Below are positions 33,417 through 41,844 of a stretch of 64,000 nucleotides of DNA, in pieces. The position numbers were made by a program, and so were the translations under genes. Position 1 is the first letter of the stretch. The number at the start of each line of letters is the position of its first letter. The DNA is from Mesorhizobium comanense (GTDB taxonomy: Bacteria; Pseudomonadota; Alphaproteobacteria; Rhizobiales; Rhizobiaceae), in the NCBI RefSeq assembly GCF_005503535.1, contig NZ_SCNN01000019.1, forward strand, positions 1 through 64,000. Reading direction: 5' to 3'. The notes beneath the pieces are model-generated. The model was not told the origin of the DNA, did not search any database, and saw only the letters and a list, made by a program, of their open reading frames with translations.

Positions 33417-34832
33417 TTGAAGACATTGTATTTCGATGCCACCTTGCCTTTGCGCTGGGGGCCGCATCCGCCCGTCGGCATCCCGCGCGTCGAAACGGCC
33501 CTCATCCGGCAGGCGCTGCGCTGGAAGGGCTCGCCGCTCGGCTTCTTCATGGTCGACAAATGGGGGCAGGGCCACACGCTCGATGAGGCGGAGCTTGGCT
33601 ATCTGCGGCGGCTTGTCGAAGGCGAGCTGGCACAGCCGATCGGCGGCGAGGCAAGCTCATATGCGGCGCGGCTGTGGAAGGTGCTGTCGATGGTGCGGGC
33701 GGCGCCGATCGCCTGCGGACGCGAGTTCGACCGCGTCGCGGCGATCTACCTGTCCGGCTCCGAGAAAAGGCGCGGCATCAAATTCCAGTTGTCCAAGACG
33801 GCCATCCGGCTTTTCAAGGCCGTCAAATCGGCGCTGCGTCCAAGTCGCCTCGATACCGGTGATCCGCTGAAGGACGAAAACGCCATATGCTTCCTGTCGA
33901 GCACGAGCGTGCACGAACTTGCCTCGGGCAGGCTTGCCGCCAGGAAGGCCAAATGCGGCATCTTCACCCTGATGCACGACCTCATCCCGATCGACTACCC
34001 GCAATTCATCGGTCCGCATCATGCCCGTGGCTTCGTGCGCAACACGGCATGGCAGCTGGAGAATGCCCGGCTGTTGCTCTGCGTCTCGAAATACACCGCC
34101 GACCGGGTGCGGTGCCATGCCAAGGCCACCAGTCCCGCTCGCATGCCGCAAGTCGCGGTTGCATCGCCCGGCGCTTTCCTGAAGGAAGGCGTCGCGGACC
34201 GGGGCATGTGTCCGGAAAAGCAGCGGCGGGACCGCAAATTCGTCCTCTACTGCTCGACCATAGAGATCCGCAAGAACCACATCCTGCTGCTCAAGGTGTG
34301 GCACCGGCTTCTTCCCCTGCTGGGGGAAAGGCTGCCGAGGCTGGTCCTGTGCGGCCGGTGGGGCTGGATGTACGAAGAACTCACCGCCTTCATGGCGCAG
34401 CATCCGGAGCTCGGCGAGCATGTGCAGTTCCGCTCCGGCATAGGCGATCGCGAGCTTGCGGAGCTCTATCGGGACGCTGAGTTCAGCGTCTATCCCTCGG
34501 CGGTCGAAGGCTGGGGCCTGGGCGCGGCCGAGTGCCTGGATTTCGGCCTGCCGGTGCTGATCTCGGACGCGCCGTCGCTGGCCGAAGCCACGCAGGGGCT
34601 GATGCCGACGATCCCGGCGCGCGATGTCGAGGCCTGGTGCGCCGCGGTCGCCAAGGCCTGCACCGACCCTGCCTGGCTCGCCGAACTGCGCCACACGATC
34701 GCGTCGCGGTACCGCCCGATCAAGGAGCGGGAGTTCTTCGCGACCATCGTGAAGCATGCCGCGGCGCTCGGGCCCGGCCCGGTGCGCGAAGCCATGGCGG
34801 TCGAACCCACGCCGGAGCGGGTCCATGGGTGA
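33417..34832 (+). CDS. Glycosyltransferase, GT4-like
   Basis: 471 residues from TTG 33417, supported by GGAAGG seven bases upstream; the frame is open further but crosses the palindromes. The GT-B C-terminal domain is clear: FVLYCSTIEIRKNHILLLKV, LVLCGRWGWMYEEL, GIGDRELAELYRDAEFSVYP, then the donor-binding SAVEGWGLGAAECLDFGLPV motif with its EGWG...E pattern. The N-terminal half (with HDLIPIDYPQF and CVSKYTADRV) is the acceptor domain. It is cytosolic or peripheral and would add a sugar to a surface polysaccharide or lipid carrier. Its last eight bases overlap the second sulfotransferase gene. Confidence 0.88.
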   Translation: MKTLYFDATLPLRWGPHPPVGIPRVETALIRQALRWKGSPLGFFMVDKWGQGHTLDEAELGYLRRLVEGELAQPIGGEASSYAARLWKVLSMVRAAPIACGREFDRVAAIYLSGSEKRRGIKFQLSKTAIRLFKAVKSALRPSRLDTGDPLKDENAICFLSSTSVHELASGRLAARKAKCGIFTLMHDLIPIDYPQFIGPHHARGFVRNTAWQLENARLLLCVSKYTADRVRCHAKATSPARMPQVAVASPGAFLKEGVADRGMCPEKQRRDRKFVLYCSTIEIRKNHILLLKVWHRLLPLLGERLPRLVLCGRWGWMYEELTAFMAQHPELGEHVQFRSGIGDRELAELYRDAEFSVYPSAVEGWGLGAAECLDFGLPVLISDAPSLAEATQGLMPTIPARDVEAWCAAVAKACTDPAWLAELRHTIASRYRPIKEREFFATIVKHAAALGPGPVREAMAVEPTPERVHG

Positions 34833-35676
34833 GCGGCCAGTGTTTCCGGTTGATGCAAAGGTGGCGATCGCGGGGAATCCCGCGCCTGGCGCCGCATCGC
34901 CGCGGCCTGGTATCGCCGGCGTGCGGGTGATGGGCACGCCGCGTTCGGGCACCAACCTTGCCCGGCATCTCATCGAACGCCATCTCGGCGTCCCGGTCGT
35001 CTTCGACCAGGGGTTCTGGAAACACGGTGTCTTCCCCGCCCTGATGAACGGGCGCGAGATCGAGCATGGCGGCCTGCCCATCGTCGTCATGAGCAAGGAT
35101 CCGGTCACGCAGATCCTGTCCTGGTTCCGCCTGGCGAGGAACGGCACGATCTTCAGGCCGAACGGCAACCTCGCCGCTTTCCTGCGCGGTCCGTTCGAGG
35201 TCAGGCAGGATTTCACCGAGCCGAAGCGGATGGAGTACAGGTTCCGCTCGCCGGCCGACTACTGGAACCAGTTCTATTTCGCCATGGACGCACTGCGCCG
35301 CGCCGGCGCCCCGGTGCATTTCGTGTGCTATGAGCGGCTGGTTTCAGAACCGGCCCTTTCGCTGCATATGCTGTCGCATTTCCTTGGCCGCGCGGCGCCG
35401 TTCAACGTGCGCTGCCCGGTGGAGATTCCGCACCATACGCTCGACGCCAACAATGACATCGGCGATGCCGACACGCATGGGCGAACCCCGTTCGACCCCG
35501 CCCGCGCCGAGCTCGCCTCGGCCCTGGCCAGGATCGGCTCGCGCAATGCCGGCATCATCCTGCGCGGCATCGACGAGGATGTGCTTGCCGCGACGGGCAG
35601 GGCGGATTTTCGCGCGGCGTGCCGGCAGGCCGCCGGCGCCAGGGCGATGCTGAAGTCGCTTGTGGCGTTCTGGTGA
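34825..35676 (+). CDS. Sulfotransferase-fold protein, paralogue 2
   Basis: 283 residues from ATG 34825, overlapping the glycosyltransferase stop by 8 bases. PAPS-loop MGTPRSGTNLARHL and 3'-phosphate segment IVVMSKDPVTQILSWFRL match paralogue 1 at 29360-30175, as do FDQGFWKHGVFPALMNGR and the SPADYWNQFYFAMDALRRAG block; the N-terminal 35 residues and the C-terminal third differ more. Coupling to a glycosyltransferase makes a sulfated glycan product likely. Two homologues this close with diverged ends suggest duplication followed by acceptor change. No membrane segments. Confidence 0.84.
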   Translation: MGERPVFPVDAKVAIAGNPAPGAASPRPGIAGVRVMGTPRSGTNLARHLIERHLGVPVVFDQGFWKHGVFPALMNGREIEHGGLPIVVMSKDPVTQILSWFRLARNGTIFRPNGNLAAFLRGPFEVRQDFTEPKRMEYRFRSPADYWNQFYFAMDALRRAGAPVHFVCYERLVSEPALSLHMLSHFLGRAAPFNVRCPVEIPHHTLDANNDIGDADTHGRTPFDPARAELASALARIGSRNAGIILRGIDEDVLAATGRADFRAACRQAAGARAMLKSLVAFW

Positions 35677-35719
35677 CGCTCCCGAAGTCGACCCCGGCAT
35701 CCTTCCCAGGTCAGGGATT

Positions 35720-36397
35720 TCAGGCGGCGTAGGCCACCCAGCCCCTGAAGCTGAGGCCGGCATAGAACAGGCCGACATCGGCGAAGCCGGCCTCGGCCAA
35801 CATTGCCTCCTCCTCGCGCGGATCAAGGATCGTCAGGCGCGTGGCGATGGCCTGGCGCGCGCTTTCCAGCTGCGCCTCGTCGGCGTCGCGCCGGGCGCCG
35901 AAGGCGACATGCCTGGCGATCCACCGGGACCGTTCGGGCTCGGCCTGGGGAAAGCTGATATGGGCGAGCACCAAAGGCGCGCCGGGCCGCAGGCGGCGCC
36001 GGATCTGGCGCAGCGTCGCCAGACGGTCCTCCCGTGCGATGAAATGGAAAGTCAGCAGCGCGCAGGCGCCGTCGAAAGGCCCGTCCGGCGCGGCATCGAC
36101 GAAGCCGTGGTGGAGGCGCATGCGCGGGGCGTGATCGGCCACCATGCGCCCGGCCAGGGCCAGCATGTCGGCCGAGGGGTCAACCCCATCGAAAGACCAG
36201 CGCGGCTCGGCCTCGGCGAATGCCCTGAGTTCCAGCCCGCCGCCGGCGCCCAGCACCAGCAGGCGGCCATCCCCGGGCATGCGCTCGGCAAGCAGCAGCG
36301 TGGCCATGCGGTGCAGGCCGGCGAAGCCGGGCACCTGCCGTGGCGGCCCTTCCGCGTAGCTGGTGGCCGCATGGCCCTCGAAAGCGGTCCGGCTCAT
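35720..36397 (-). CDS. Class I SAM-dependent methyltransferase
   Basis: 225 residues. SAM-binding motif I is LLVLGAGGGLELRAF (residues about 45-60), motif II WSFDGVDPSADML, and the post-motif ALLTFHFIAREDRLATLRQI then LRPGAPLVLAHISFP fit a small-molecule methyltransferase of the UbiE/tellurite-resistance-like kind. The start ATG overlaps the stop of the Rrf2 regulator (ATGA), so it is the regulated partner of that gene. Substrate unknown. Confidence 0.87.
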   Translation of the reverse strand: MSRTAFEGHAATSYAEGPPRQVPGFAGLHRMATLLLAERMPGDGRLLVLGAGGGLELRAFAEAEPRWSFDGVDPSADMLALAGRMVADHAPRMRLHHGFVDAAPDGPFDGACALLTFHFIAREDRLATLRQIRRRLRPGAPLVLAHISFPQAEPERSRWIARHVAFGARRDADEAQLESARQAIATRLTILDPREEEAMLAEAGFADVGLFYAGLSFRGWVAYAA

Positions 36398-36858
36398 GCG
36401 CCACCATGGACGGTTTCGAGATCGGTCAGCCGGCGGCTCGCGCCGCGCGCCTGGATGTCGGCGTCGAGCATGGCGAGCGTCACCGTGCCAAGATGGTCGA
36501 GCAGACGCTGCTCGGCCTCGTCCAGGGCCTGGTCCAGACTGGCGTTGACGGCCTGCTCCACCAGGCATTGCGGGTTGCCCGTGCGGTTGCCGAGCGCGAA
36601 CAAGGCCGGGCTGCCAAGTGCCGCATAGATGTCGCGCAGCGTGACATCGGCGAGATCGCGGCTGAGCACCCAGCCGCCGCCATGGCCCTTGCCGGAGCTG
36701 ACATAGCCGGCATCGCGCAGGCCGCCCATGATACGGCGCAGCACGACGGGGTTTGTCCGCATCGCCTTGGCCAGCGTCTCGGAAGTGACCGGGGCGCTGT
36801 GATGCGCCATGTGGAGGAGGACGTGGAGCACGCCCGACAATCGACTGTCCCTGTTCAT
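36394..36858 (-). CDS. Rrf2-family transcriptional regulator
   Basis: 154 residues. The winged HTH is MNRDSRLSGVLHVLLHMAHH, SETLAKAMRTNPVVLRRIMG, then the wing GYVSSGKGHGGGWVLSRDLADVTL, diagnostic of Rrf2. The three cysteines of the Fe-S members (IscR, NsrR) are missing; only Cys98 is present, so it probably senses something other than through an Fe-S cluster, perhaps by that thiol. It is transcribed with the methyltransferase and a dyad lies over its start. Confidence 0.9.
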   Translation of the reverse strand: MNRDSRLSGVLHVLLHMAHHSAPVTSETLAKAMRTNPVVLRRIMGGLRDAGYVSSGKGHGGGWVLSRDLADVTLRDIYAALGSPALFALGNRTGNPQCLVEQAVNASLDQALDEAEQRLLDHLGTVTLAMLDADIQARGASRRLTDLETVHGGA

Positions 36859-36877
36859 GCAACTTCATATGTTGCGT
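36857..36877. promoter_or_regulatory. Dyad over the Rrf2 start, candidate operator
   Basis: ATGCAAC and GTTGCGT separated by seven bases, with one mismatched pair. It overlaps the Rrf2 start codon and lies just upstream of the divergent GNAT gene; autoregulation is inferred. Confidence 0.45.
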
Positions 36878-36956
36878 GATAAGCGTCATGTCAAGGCACG
36901 GACGCGAGCCTCCGCGCGACCTCGACAGCGTGATGCGCGTCTGCCACGTTCATCCG

Positions 36957-37895
36957 ATGAGCGAACTCGGACCCACCGAATTGCGGCTGATGCAGGGAAT
37001 GGCGCAAAAGGTGACCGCCGCGCGGCCGGAGCTGCTGAACGGCGACGCCACGATTGGCGAGCTTGCCTGGGTGTGGGGCAAGGATGCCGACAGGCTGCAC
37101 GGCTTCTGGCGGCACCGATTCTGGTTCGCCGATGGCGAGCTGGCCGGTTGGGGCTGGGCCTGCCTGCCGCATCATATCGAGGTCGGTGGCGGAGCGGCGA
37201 TCGAGGCGCAAGCGGCAAGCCTGATCTGGCAGACGCTTCCGGACCGGCCGGAGCTCTTGGCGGGCATACTCGACTGGTACGACGATGTGGCCGATGGCGC
37301 CGACAGGCTCATGACGGTGCAGTCCGCCGATGTCCGGGCGCAGGCGATCGTCGCCGCGCATGGCTATGTCTTCGACGACGAGGCCGGCTCTGAGGACGGC
37401 TCCTGGGTGCAGTTCAACAGCCGGGACCTGACCGACGTGCCCGAGCCGGTACTACCGCGTGGCTTCCGCTTCCTGACGGCCGGGGATGTCCCGGCCGCCG
37501 AGGCGGTCCAGGCGCATCGCGACGCCTGGCCGGGCTCGCGCTTCAACGAGACGGCGTTCGACCGGGTGCGGCGGACATGGCCCTACCGCGCCGACCTGCA
37601 CGTGCTGGTGCGGGCGGAGGAGGGCACGCTGGCCGCCACCGCCATCATCTGGCTGGACGAGGCAACGCGCACCGCCGAGTTCGAGCCCGTCGGCACCCAC
37701 CGGGATTTCCGGCGGCGCGGTCTCGGCACGGCGCTGCAACTGCATGGCTTGCGTGTCGCCCGGGCGGCCGGCGCGACCCGCATGTTTGTCGCCTGCCGGG
37801 GCGCGGCGTCGCAGCCGGCGGCCCGCGACATGTATCTTGGCGTCGGGTTCCGCCAGTTGGGCCGCGACCTGCCGCAGATCAAGACGTCGAGGTAG
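36957..37895 (+). CDS. GNAT-family N-acetyltransferase
   Basis: 312 residues from ATG 36957; earlier in-frame starts exist at 36876 and 36933 and no SD decides between them. The C-terminal half (about 165-310) is a GNAT domain with LHVLVRAEEGTLAATAIIWL, the acetyl-CoA-binding EFEPVGTHRDFRRRGLGTAL motif (R/Q-x-x-G-x-G/A) and MYLGVGFRQLGRD at the end. The N-terminal half resembles a second, degenerate GNAT domain. Substrate unknown. Divergent from the Rrf2 gene. Confidence 0.85.
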   Translation: MSELGPTELRLMQGMAQKVTAARPELLNGDATIGELAWVWGKDADRLHGFWRHRFWFADGELAGWGWACLPHHIEVGGGAAIEAQAASLIWQTLPDRPELLAGILDWYDDVADGADRLMTVQSADVRAQAIVAAHGYVFDDEAGSEDGSWVQFNSRDLTDVPEPVLPRGFRFLTAGDVPAAEAVQAHRDAWPGSRFNETAFDRVRRTWPYRADLHVLVRAEEGTLAATAIIWLDEATRTAEFEPVGTHRDFRRRGLGTALQLHGLRVARAAGATRMFVACRGAASQPAARDMYLGVGFRQLGRDLPQIKTSR

Positions 37896-37992
37896 CGGGT
37901 CGGACGGGTTCTTCCTGTGAACGCGGGCGCCCGTGACGCCGAAACCGGCATTGTCAGCGCCGGGCTTGCGCGAGCCGTCTTGCCGACCAAGG

Positions 37993-39051
37993 TCAGTTGC
38001 ACGACCGCGCGGTCTTGAGCGCCTCGAAGCGGAAGGGCTGGGGCAAGGCGCCGATGCGGCGGACGGCGGCGTAAAAACGGGGATAGTCGCCGCCGCACAG
38101 GTCGTGCAGGCGCAGGAATGCCGGCACCTGTTCGCCATAGACCGAGGTCGCGGCGAGCTTGGCATTGTTGATCGGGCTGTCGAACCAGCCGTCATAGCCG
38201 CGATATCCGCCCCATCGGCTGTCGCGCATCTTGTGGTAGCGCGCCCGCAGCCTTTCGATCGCGGCGTCCTTGGCGGCCGCCATCTTCTCCGGCGTGCGGG
38301 GGCTGCCATAGACCTGCCGCAACTCCTCGCGCGTCTGCCCGACCAGTCGCAGGAAATCGGCGCTGCGATTGCGGTTGGTCTCGTAGCGGCGCAAGCCGGC
38401 GCTGTTGCCCGTGGCGCGCAGCCATTTGCGCGTGCCGCTGGTCTCGACCGAAACCGCGAAGGCCTCGTTGAACGCGGAATCGCCGTTCACATAGAGCTTC
38501 TGATGCGCCAGCTCATGGAAGATGAGGGTGGCGAGATAGGTGTCGTCCTCGCGCATCATTGTGCTGAGCAGCGGGTCGCTGAACCAGCCCAGCGTCGAAT
38601 AGGCGGTGACGCCAGAGACATAGACGTCGAGGCCCTTGCGCTGCAACTCGGCGGCGCTTTCGATCGCGTCCTTGCGCGAAAAGTACCCCTTGTAGGGAAC
38701 GCAGCCGAACACCGGAAAGCACCAGGTGACCGGCGCCAGCGAGAAGCGCGGCGCGGCGAACACGGCAAGCGTCACATCGTCCCGGCCGATGTCGACATAG
38801 GAGCGGTAACTCGAATTGTCGGGCAGCGCCAGCTTCTCCGACGCAAAGCGCCTGATGGCGGCGGCGGTCTCCAGCTTGGCGCGCAAAGGCGCCGGCGTCG
38901 CGGGATCGCGGATCAGTCGCCCGACATTCTTGCGCGCCGCCATGATCTGGACATGGCCCTCGATCGACTGCGCATAATAGGAAATGGTGGTGCATCCAGC
39001 CACGGCGGACGCCATGACCACGGCGGCGAGCAATCGGAAAAAGCGCTTCAC
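37993..39051 (-). CDS. Predicted lipoprotein zinc aminopeptidase
   Basis: 352 residues from GTG 39051, which places a lipoprotein signal (ending AVAGC, Cys20) at the start. The zinc motif is HELAH (179-183) with the third ligand Glu196 in NEAFAVSVE, matching the predicted aminopeptidase family PF10023. The region KGYFSRKDAIESAAELQRKG, then DVYVSGVTAYSTLGWFSDPL is also characteristic of that family. It should sit in the periplasm, attached to a membrane. Upstream ATG 39096 is possible but would disrupt the signal. Confidence 0.87.
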   Translation of the reverse strand: MKRFFRLLAAVVMASAVAGCTTISYYAQSIEGHVQIMAARKNVGRLIRDPATPAPLRAKLETAAAIRRFASEKLALPDNSSYRSYVDIGRDDVTLAVFAAPRFSLAPVTWCFPVFGCVPYKGYFSRKDAIESAAELQRKGLDVYVSGVTAYSTLGWFSDPLLSTMMREDDTYLATLIFHELAHQKLYVNGDSAFNEAFAVSVETSGTRKWLRATGNSAGLRRYETNRNRSADFLRLVGQTREELRQVYGSPRTPEKMAAAKDAAIERLRARYHKMRDSRWGGYRGYDGWFDSPINNAKLAATSVYGEQVPAFLRLHDLCGGDYPRFYAAVRRIGALPQPFRFEALKTARSCN

Positions 39052-39256
39052 GGATTGCCCATCGCTGATCGTCTCCCAGGGAGCAAATATCGCCATTGTA
39101 GCCAGCGGCTCAGAACAGCCGTACTGGTTTTTCGGCGGATGGTCGAGGTTGCCCACAACAACTCGGGTCAGCTCCGCCGCTCGCGCTTGCGAGCGGCTTG
39201 GCATGTTGCCGGAGCCGCCGATAGAGTGTCGCCAAGCCGATTCACAGGAGCATGCC

Positions 39257-39598
39257 GTGCAGCCAACCTTGATCCGCATCGAAGGCGAGGGCGCGTTTGG
39301 CGAGCCGGTCGCCGTCGCCCGGCCGACCAGTGAGCAGGTGGCGCGGGTCAGGGTGGCAGGCGATCAGCCTATACCGGTCGGCACGACCGGCTTCTGGGAA
39401 TGCACGCCGGGCCGGTTCCGGCGCCAGGTGGCGGAGGCGGAGTACAGCTATTTCATCGCCGGCCGGGGCAGCTTCACGCCTGACGGCGGCGAGCGGATCC
39501 AGTTCCGCGCCGGAGACGCGATCTACTTTGCCGCCAATTCGCAAGGCGAATGGGATATCGTCGAGACCGTTCGCAAGACCTATGTGATTTTCGGCTGA
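39257..39598 (+). CDS. Cupin-domain protein (DUF861/cupin_3 type)
   Basis: 113 residues from GTG 39257 with SD AGGAG. The single small cupin barrel is seen as GFWECTPGRFRRQVAEAEYS, YFIAGRGSFTPDGGERIQFR, AGDAIYFAANSQGEWDIVET and VRKTYVIF, the arrangement of the cupin_3 family linked to ureidoglycine aminohydrolase- and EutQ-like proteins. Most of the metal-binding histidines of enzymatic cupins are missing, so a binding role is more likely than catalysis. Transcribed alone. Confidence 0.83.
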   Translation: MQPTLIRIEGEGAFGEPVAVARPTSEQVARVRVAGDQPIPVGTTGFWECTPGRFRRQVAEAEYSYFIAGRGSFTPDGGERIQFRAGDAIYFAANSQGEWDIVETVRKTYVIFG

Positions 39599-39638
39599 GC
39601 GCGGCTGCCAGCGGCCCGCCAGGGCGCGGCGTGGTCCA

Positions 39639-40613
39639 TCACGCCTTCCGCCTTGCCAGCCGCTCCACCGAATCGACGATCAGATCGCAGAACTTCTTGT
39701 GGTCCAGCTTCATCGCCACGGTGTGGCGGAAATTCACCTGCTCGCTCGCCGTGCCGCCGAAATGGCGCATGCCGCCCATTTTCTCGAAATTGCAGACCGT
39801 CATGCCCTTGGTCCAGCGGCCGGCGATCTCGACGCGGATGTCGGCTTTTTCGGTGGTGAAGACGCTCGGGTCGATCAGGGCGGCGACGCAGCAGGCGTCG
39901 TGGATTGCGGGGTACTCGATCTGCAGCAGGCCGCCATGGGTGGTGGCGATGAACGCCCAGATGTCGAGGATGAATTTGGCGATCGGGCCGCCAATGGCGC
40001 GCACCCTGTCCTGAAGGTCGGGCGTGGCAAGCGCCTGGTGGGTGAGGTCGAGCCCCACCATCGTCACGTCCCAGGCGGAGCGGAACACGACATCGGCGGC
40101 TTCCGGGTCGCCATAGATGTTGAACTCGGCGGCGGGCGTGATGTTGCCCCTGTTATAGGCGCCGCCCATGGCGACGACGCGCTTGACGCGCTCGACGATG
40201 CGCGGCTCCTTGCGCACGGCGAGCGCGATGTTGGTGTAGGGGCCGACCGGCACCAGCGTCACCGTCTTCGGCTCGTGCGCCATCACAGTCTCGATGATAA
40301 AGTCGACGGCATGGCGCCTGTCGAGGTCGAACGAGGCGGGCGGCAGTTCGGGGCCGTCGAGCCCGGTCTCGCCGTGGATTTCGACGGCCAGCACCTGGTC
40401 GATCAGAAGCGGGCCGGGTGAGCCCTTCGCCACCGGCACCTTGATGCCATAGGCGGTGCAGACCGACAGCGCGTTGCGCGTGGTGTTGTCGACATTGTGG
40501 TTGCCCGAAACCGTCGTGATGCCAAGGAGATCGATCTTCGGGTTGGCGGCGGCAAGCAGGATGGCGATGGCGTCGTCGTGTCCGGGATCGCAGTCCAGGA
40601 TGATCTTTTCCAT
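39639..40613 (-). CDS. Inosine-uridine type nucleoside hydrolase
   Basis: 324 residues, typical length. The N-terminal DCDPGHDDAIA carries the calcium- and ribose-binding aspartates (Asp9, Asp13, Asp14), and the family segments GNHNVDNTTRNAL, VTLVPVGPYTNIALAVRKEP, VAMGGAYNRGNITPAAEFNI and IHDACCVAALIDP are all present, the last with the fourth metal-ligand Asp. It would cleave the N-glycosidic bond of a nucleoside in the cytosol to release ribose. It is the last gene of the sugar/polyol transport operon, 27 bases after the second permease, which hints that nucleosides or ribosides are among the imported substrates. Confidence 0.92.
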   Translation of the reverse strand: MEKIILDCDPGHDDAIAILLAAANPKIDLLGITTVSGNHNVDNTTRNALSVCTAYGIKVPVAKGSPGPLLIDQVLAVEIHGETGLDGPELPPASFDLDRRHAVDFIIETVMAHEPKTVTLVPVGPYTNIALAVRKEPRIVERVKRVVAMGGAYNRGNITPAAEFNIYGDPEAADVVFRSAWDVTMVGLDLTHQALATPDLQDRVRAIGGPIAKFILDIWAFIATTHGGLLQIEYPAIHDACCVAALIDPSVFTTEKADIRVEIAGRWTKGMTVCNFEKMGGMRHFGGTASEQVNFRHTVAMKLDHKKFCDLIVDSVERLARRKA

Positions 40614-40640
40614 GATGTCTTCTCCCTTGGCCGCCGCTGG

Positions 40641-41627
40641 CTATCTGTCCTCGACAATGCGCAGATAAGCCGCCGTCACGAACAGCACGATCAGCCCGAA
40701 CAATATCCTTCGCGCGCCCTCCGGCATCTGCAGGATGGTCAGCAGCGTCGTCAGCACGGTCAGGATCAGCGCGCCGACGATGGTGCCGGTATAGCCGCCG
40801 CGGCCGCCGAAGATGGAGGTGCCGCCGATCACGGCGGCGGCGACCGAAGGCAGCACCAGCGGTTCGGCGAGCGAGAGCGACGGGGCCTTGATCAGGCCGA
40901 TATAGAGCAGGCCGGTTATGCCGGCGAGCAGGCTGGAGACGATGTAGAGCGCCGTGATGACCTGCCAGTAGCGCACGCCCGACAGACGCGTGGCGCGCTC
41001 ATTGTCGCCGACGGCGTAGAGCAGGCGGCCGAAGCCGGTCCGGGCAAGCGTGAAGACGATCAACGCCGCCAGCGGCACGAACAGGAGCAGGGCGTTGGGA
41101 AAGCCCCATGTCACGCCGGTGCCGAGCCAGGCGAGAAAATCGGGGATCTTGGCGCCCGAGGCGATCACCGTGCGCTGGTAGACCTGCAGGCAGCCGGTGC
41201 CGATCAGGCTGGTGCCCAGCGTCATGATCAGCGGGTGGACGCGGAAGACGCCGACACCGATGCCGTTGACGAGGCCGATCAGCACCGCCGGCGTCATGGC
41301 GAGCAGGAAGGCGACGGCCGGGTCCTGGTTGACGATCTGGGTCGCCATGATGAAGGCGCTCATCGTCGCCACCGTGCCCACCGACAGGTCGATGCCGCCG
41401 GTCAGCATGGTCATGGTCTGGCAGCCGGCCAGGATCGCCAGCGGAATGGCGAACTTGATGGTGTTGGCGATCCAGCGCTCGTTGACGATGCCCGGGCGCA
41501 GGATCTGCAGGATCACCACGAGGATGACCAGCAGGATGACCAGCGGGACCAAGGGGCGATCGGCCATGAAGCGCTTTATGCGGCGGCCGAGCGGGATGGA
41601 TTGGGGGGTGATCGCTGATGTGCTCAT
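40641..41627 (-). CDS. RbsC-type sugar ABC transporter permease
   Basis: 328 residues from ATG 41627. About eight to ten membrane segments, with the branched-chain/ribose permease landmarks MLTGGIDLSVGTVATMSAF, LVNGIGVGVFRVHPLIMTLG, YAVGDNERATRLSGV and the end AAVIGGTSIFGGRGGYTGTI. It pairs with the permease at 41845-42819 to form the importer channel. A palindromic repeat lies between the two permease genes. Confidence 0.93.
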   Translation of the reverse strand: MSTSAITPQSIPLGRRIKRFMADRPLVPLVILLVILVVILQILRPGIVNERWIANTIKFAIPLAILAGCQTMTMLTGGIDLSVGTVATMSAFIMATQIVNQDPAVAFLLAMTPAVLIGLVNGIGVGVFRVHPLIMTLGTSLIGTGCLQVYQRTVIASGAKIPDFLAWLGTGVTWGFPNALLLFVPLAALIVFTLARTGFGRLLYAVGDNERATRLSGVRYWQVITALYIVSSLLAGITGLLYIGLIKAPSLSLAEPLVLPSVAAAVIGGTSIFGGRGGYTGTIVGALILTVLTTLLTILQMPEGARRILFGLIVLFVTAAYLRIVEDR

Positions 41628-41664
41628 GGGACGGCTCGCGATAGGGTTGGCGCGACGCATCTTT

Positions 41665-41820
41665 CCCTTCTCCCCTTGTGGGAGAAGGTGGATCGGCGCG
41701 ATAGCGCCGAGACGGATGAGGGGTGTTCCAGTGGAGTGAGACGTTGGTGTTGTCTGGAACACCCCTCATCCGTCTTGCCGCTGCGCGGCAATCCACCTTC
41801 CCCCACAAGGGGGGAAGGAA
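41665..41820. repeat. Composite palindromic repeat B, copy 1
   Basis: Two inverted half-units: CCTTCTCCCCTTGTGGGAG on the left and its complement with extra G's on the right, each with an internal stem, around an inner palindrome GAGGGGTGTTCCA / GGAACACCCCTC and a core. The right half carries a different internal stem (TTGCCGCTGCGCGGCAA). It lies inside an operon, between two permease genes. Confidence 0.88.
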
Positions 41821-41844
41821 GAAGCGCGCGCCGATGCTCTTCCA

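Noticed and set aside
33657..35216. 519-codon minus-strand frame under the glycosyltransferase and sulfotransferase genes
   Set aside because: No recognisable domains and it crosses two real genes on the other strand.
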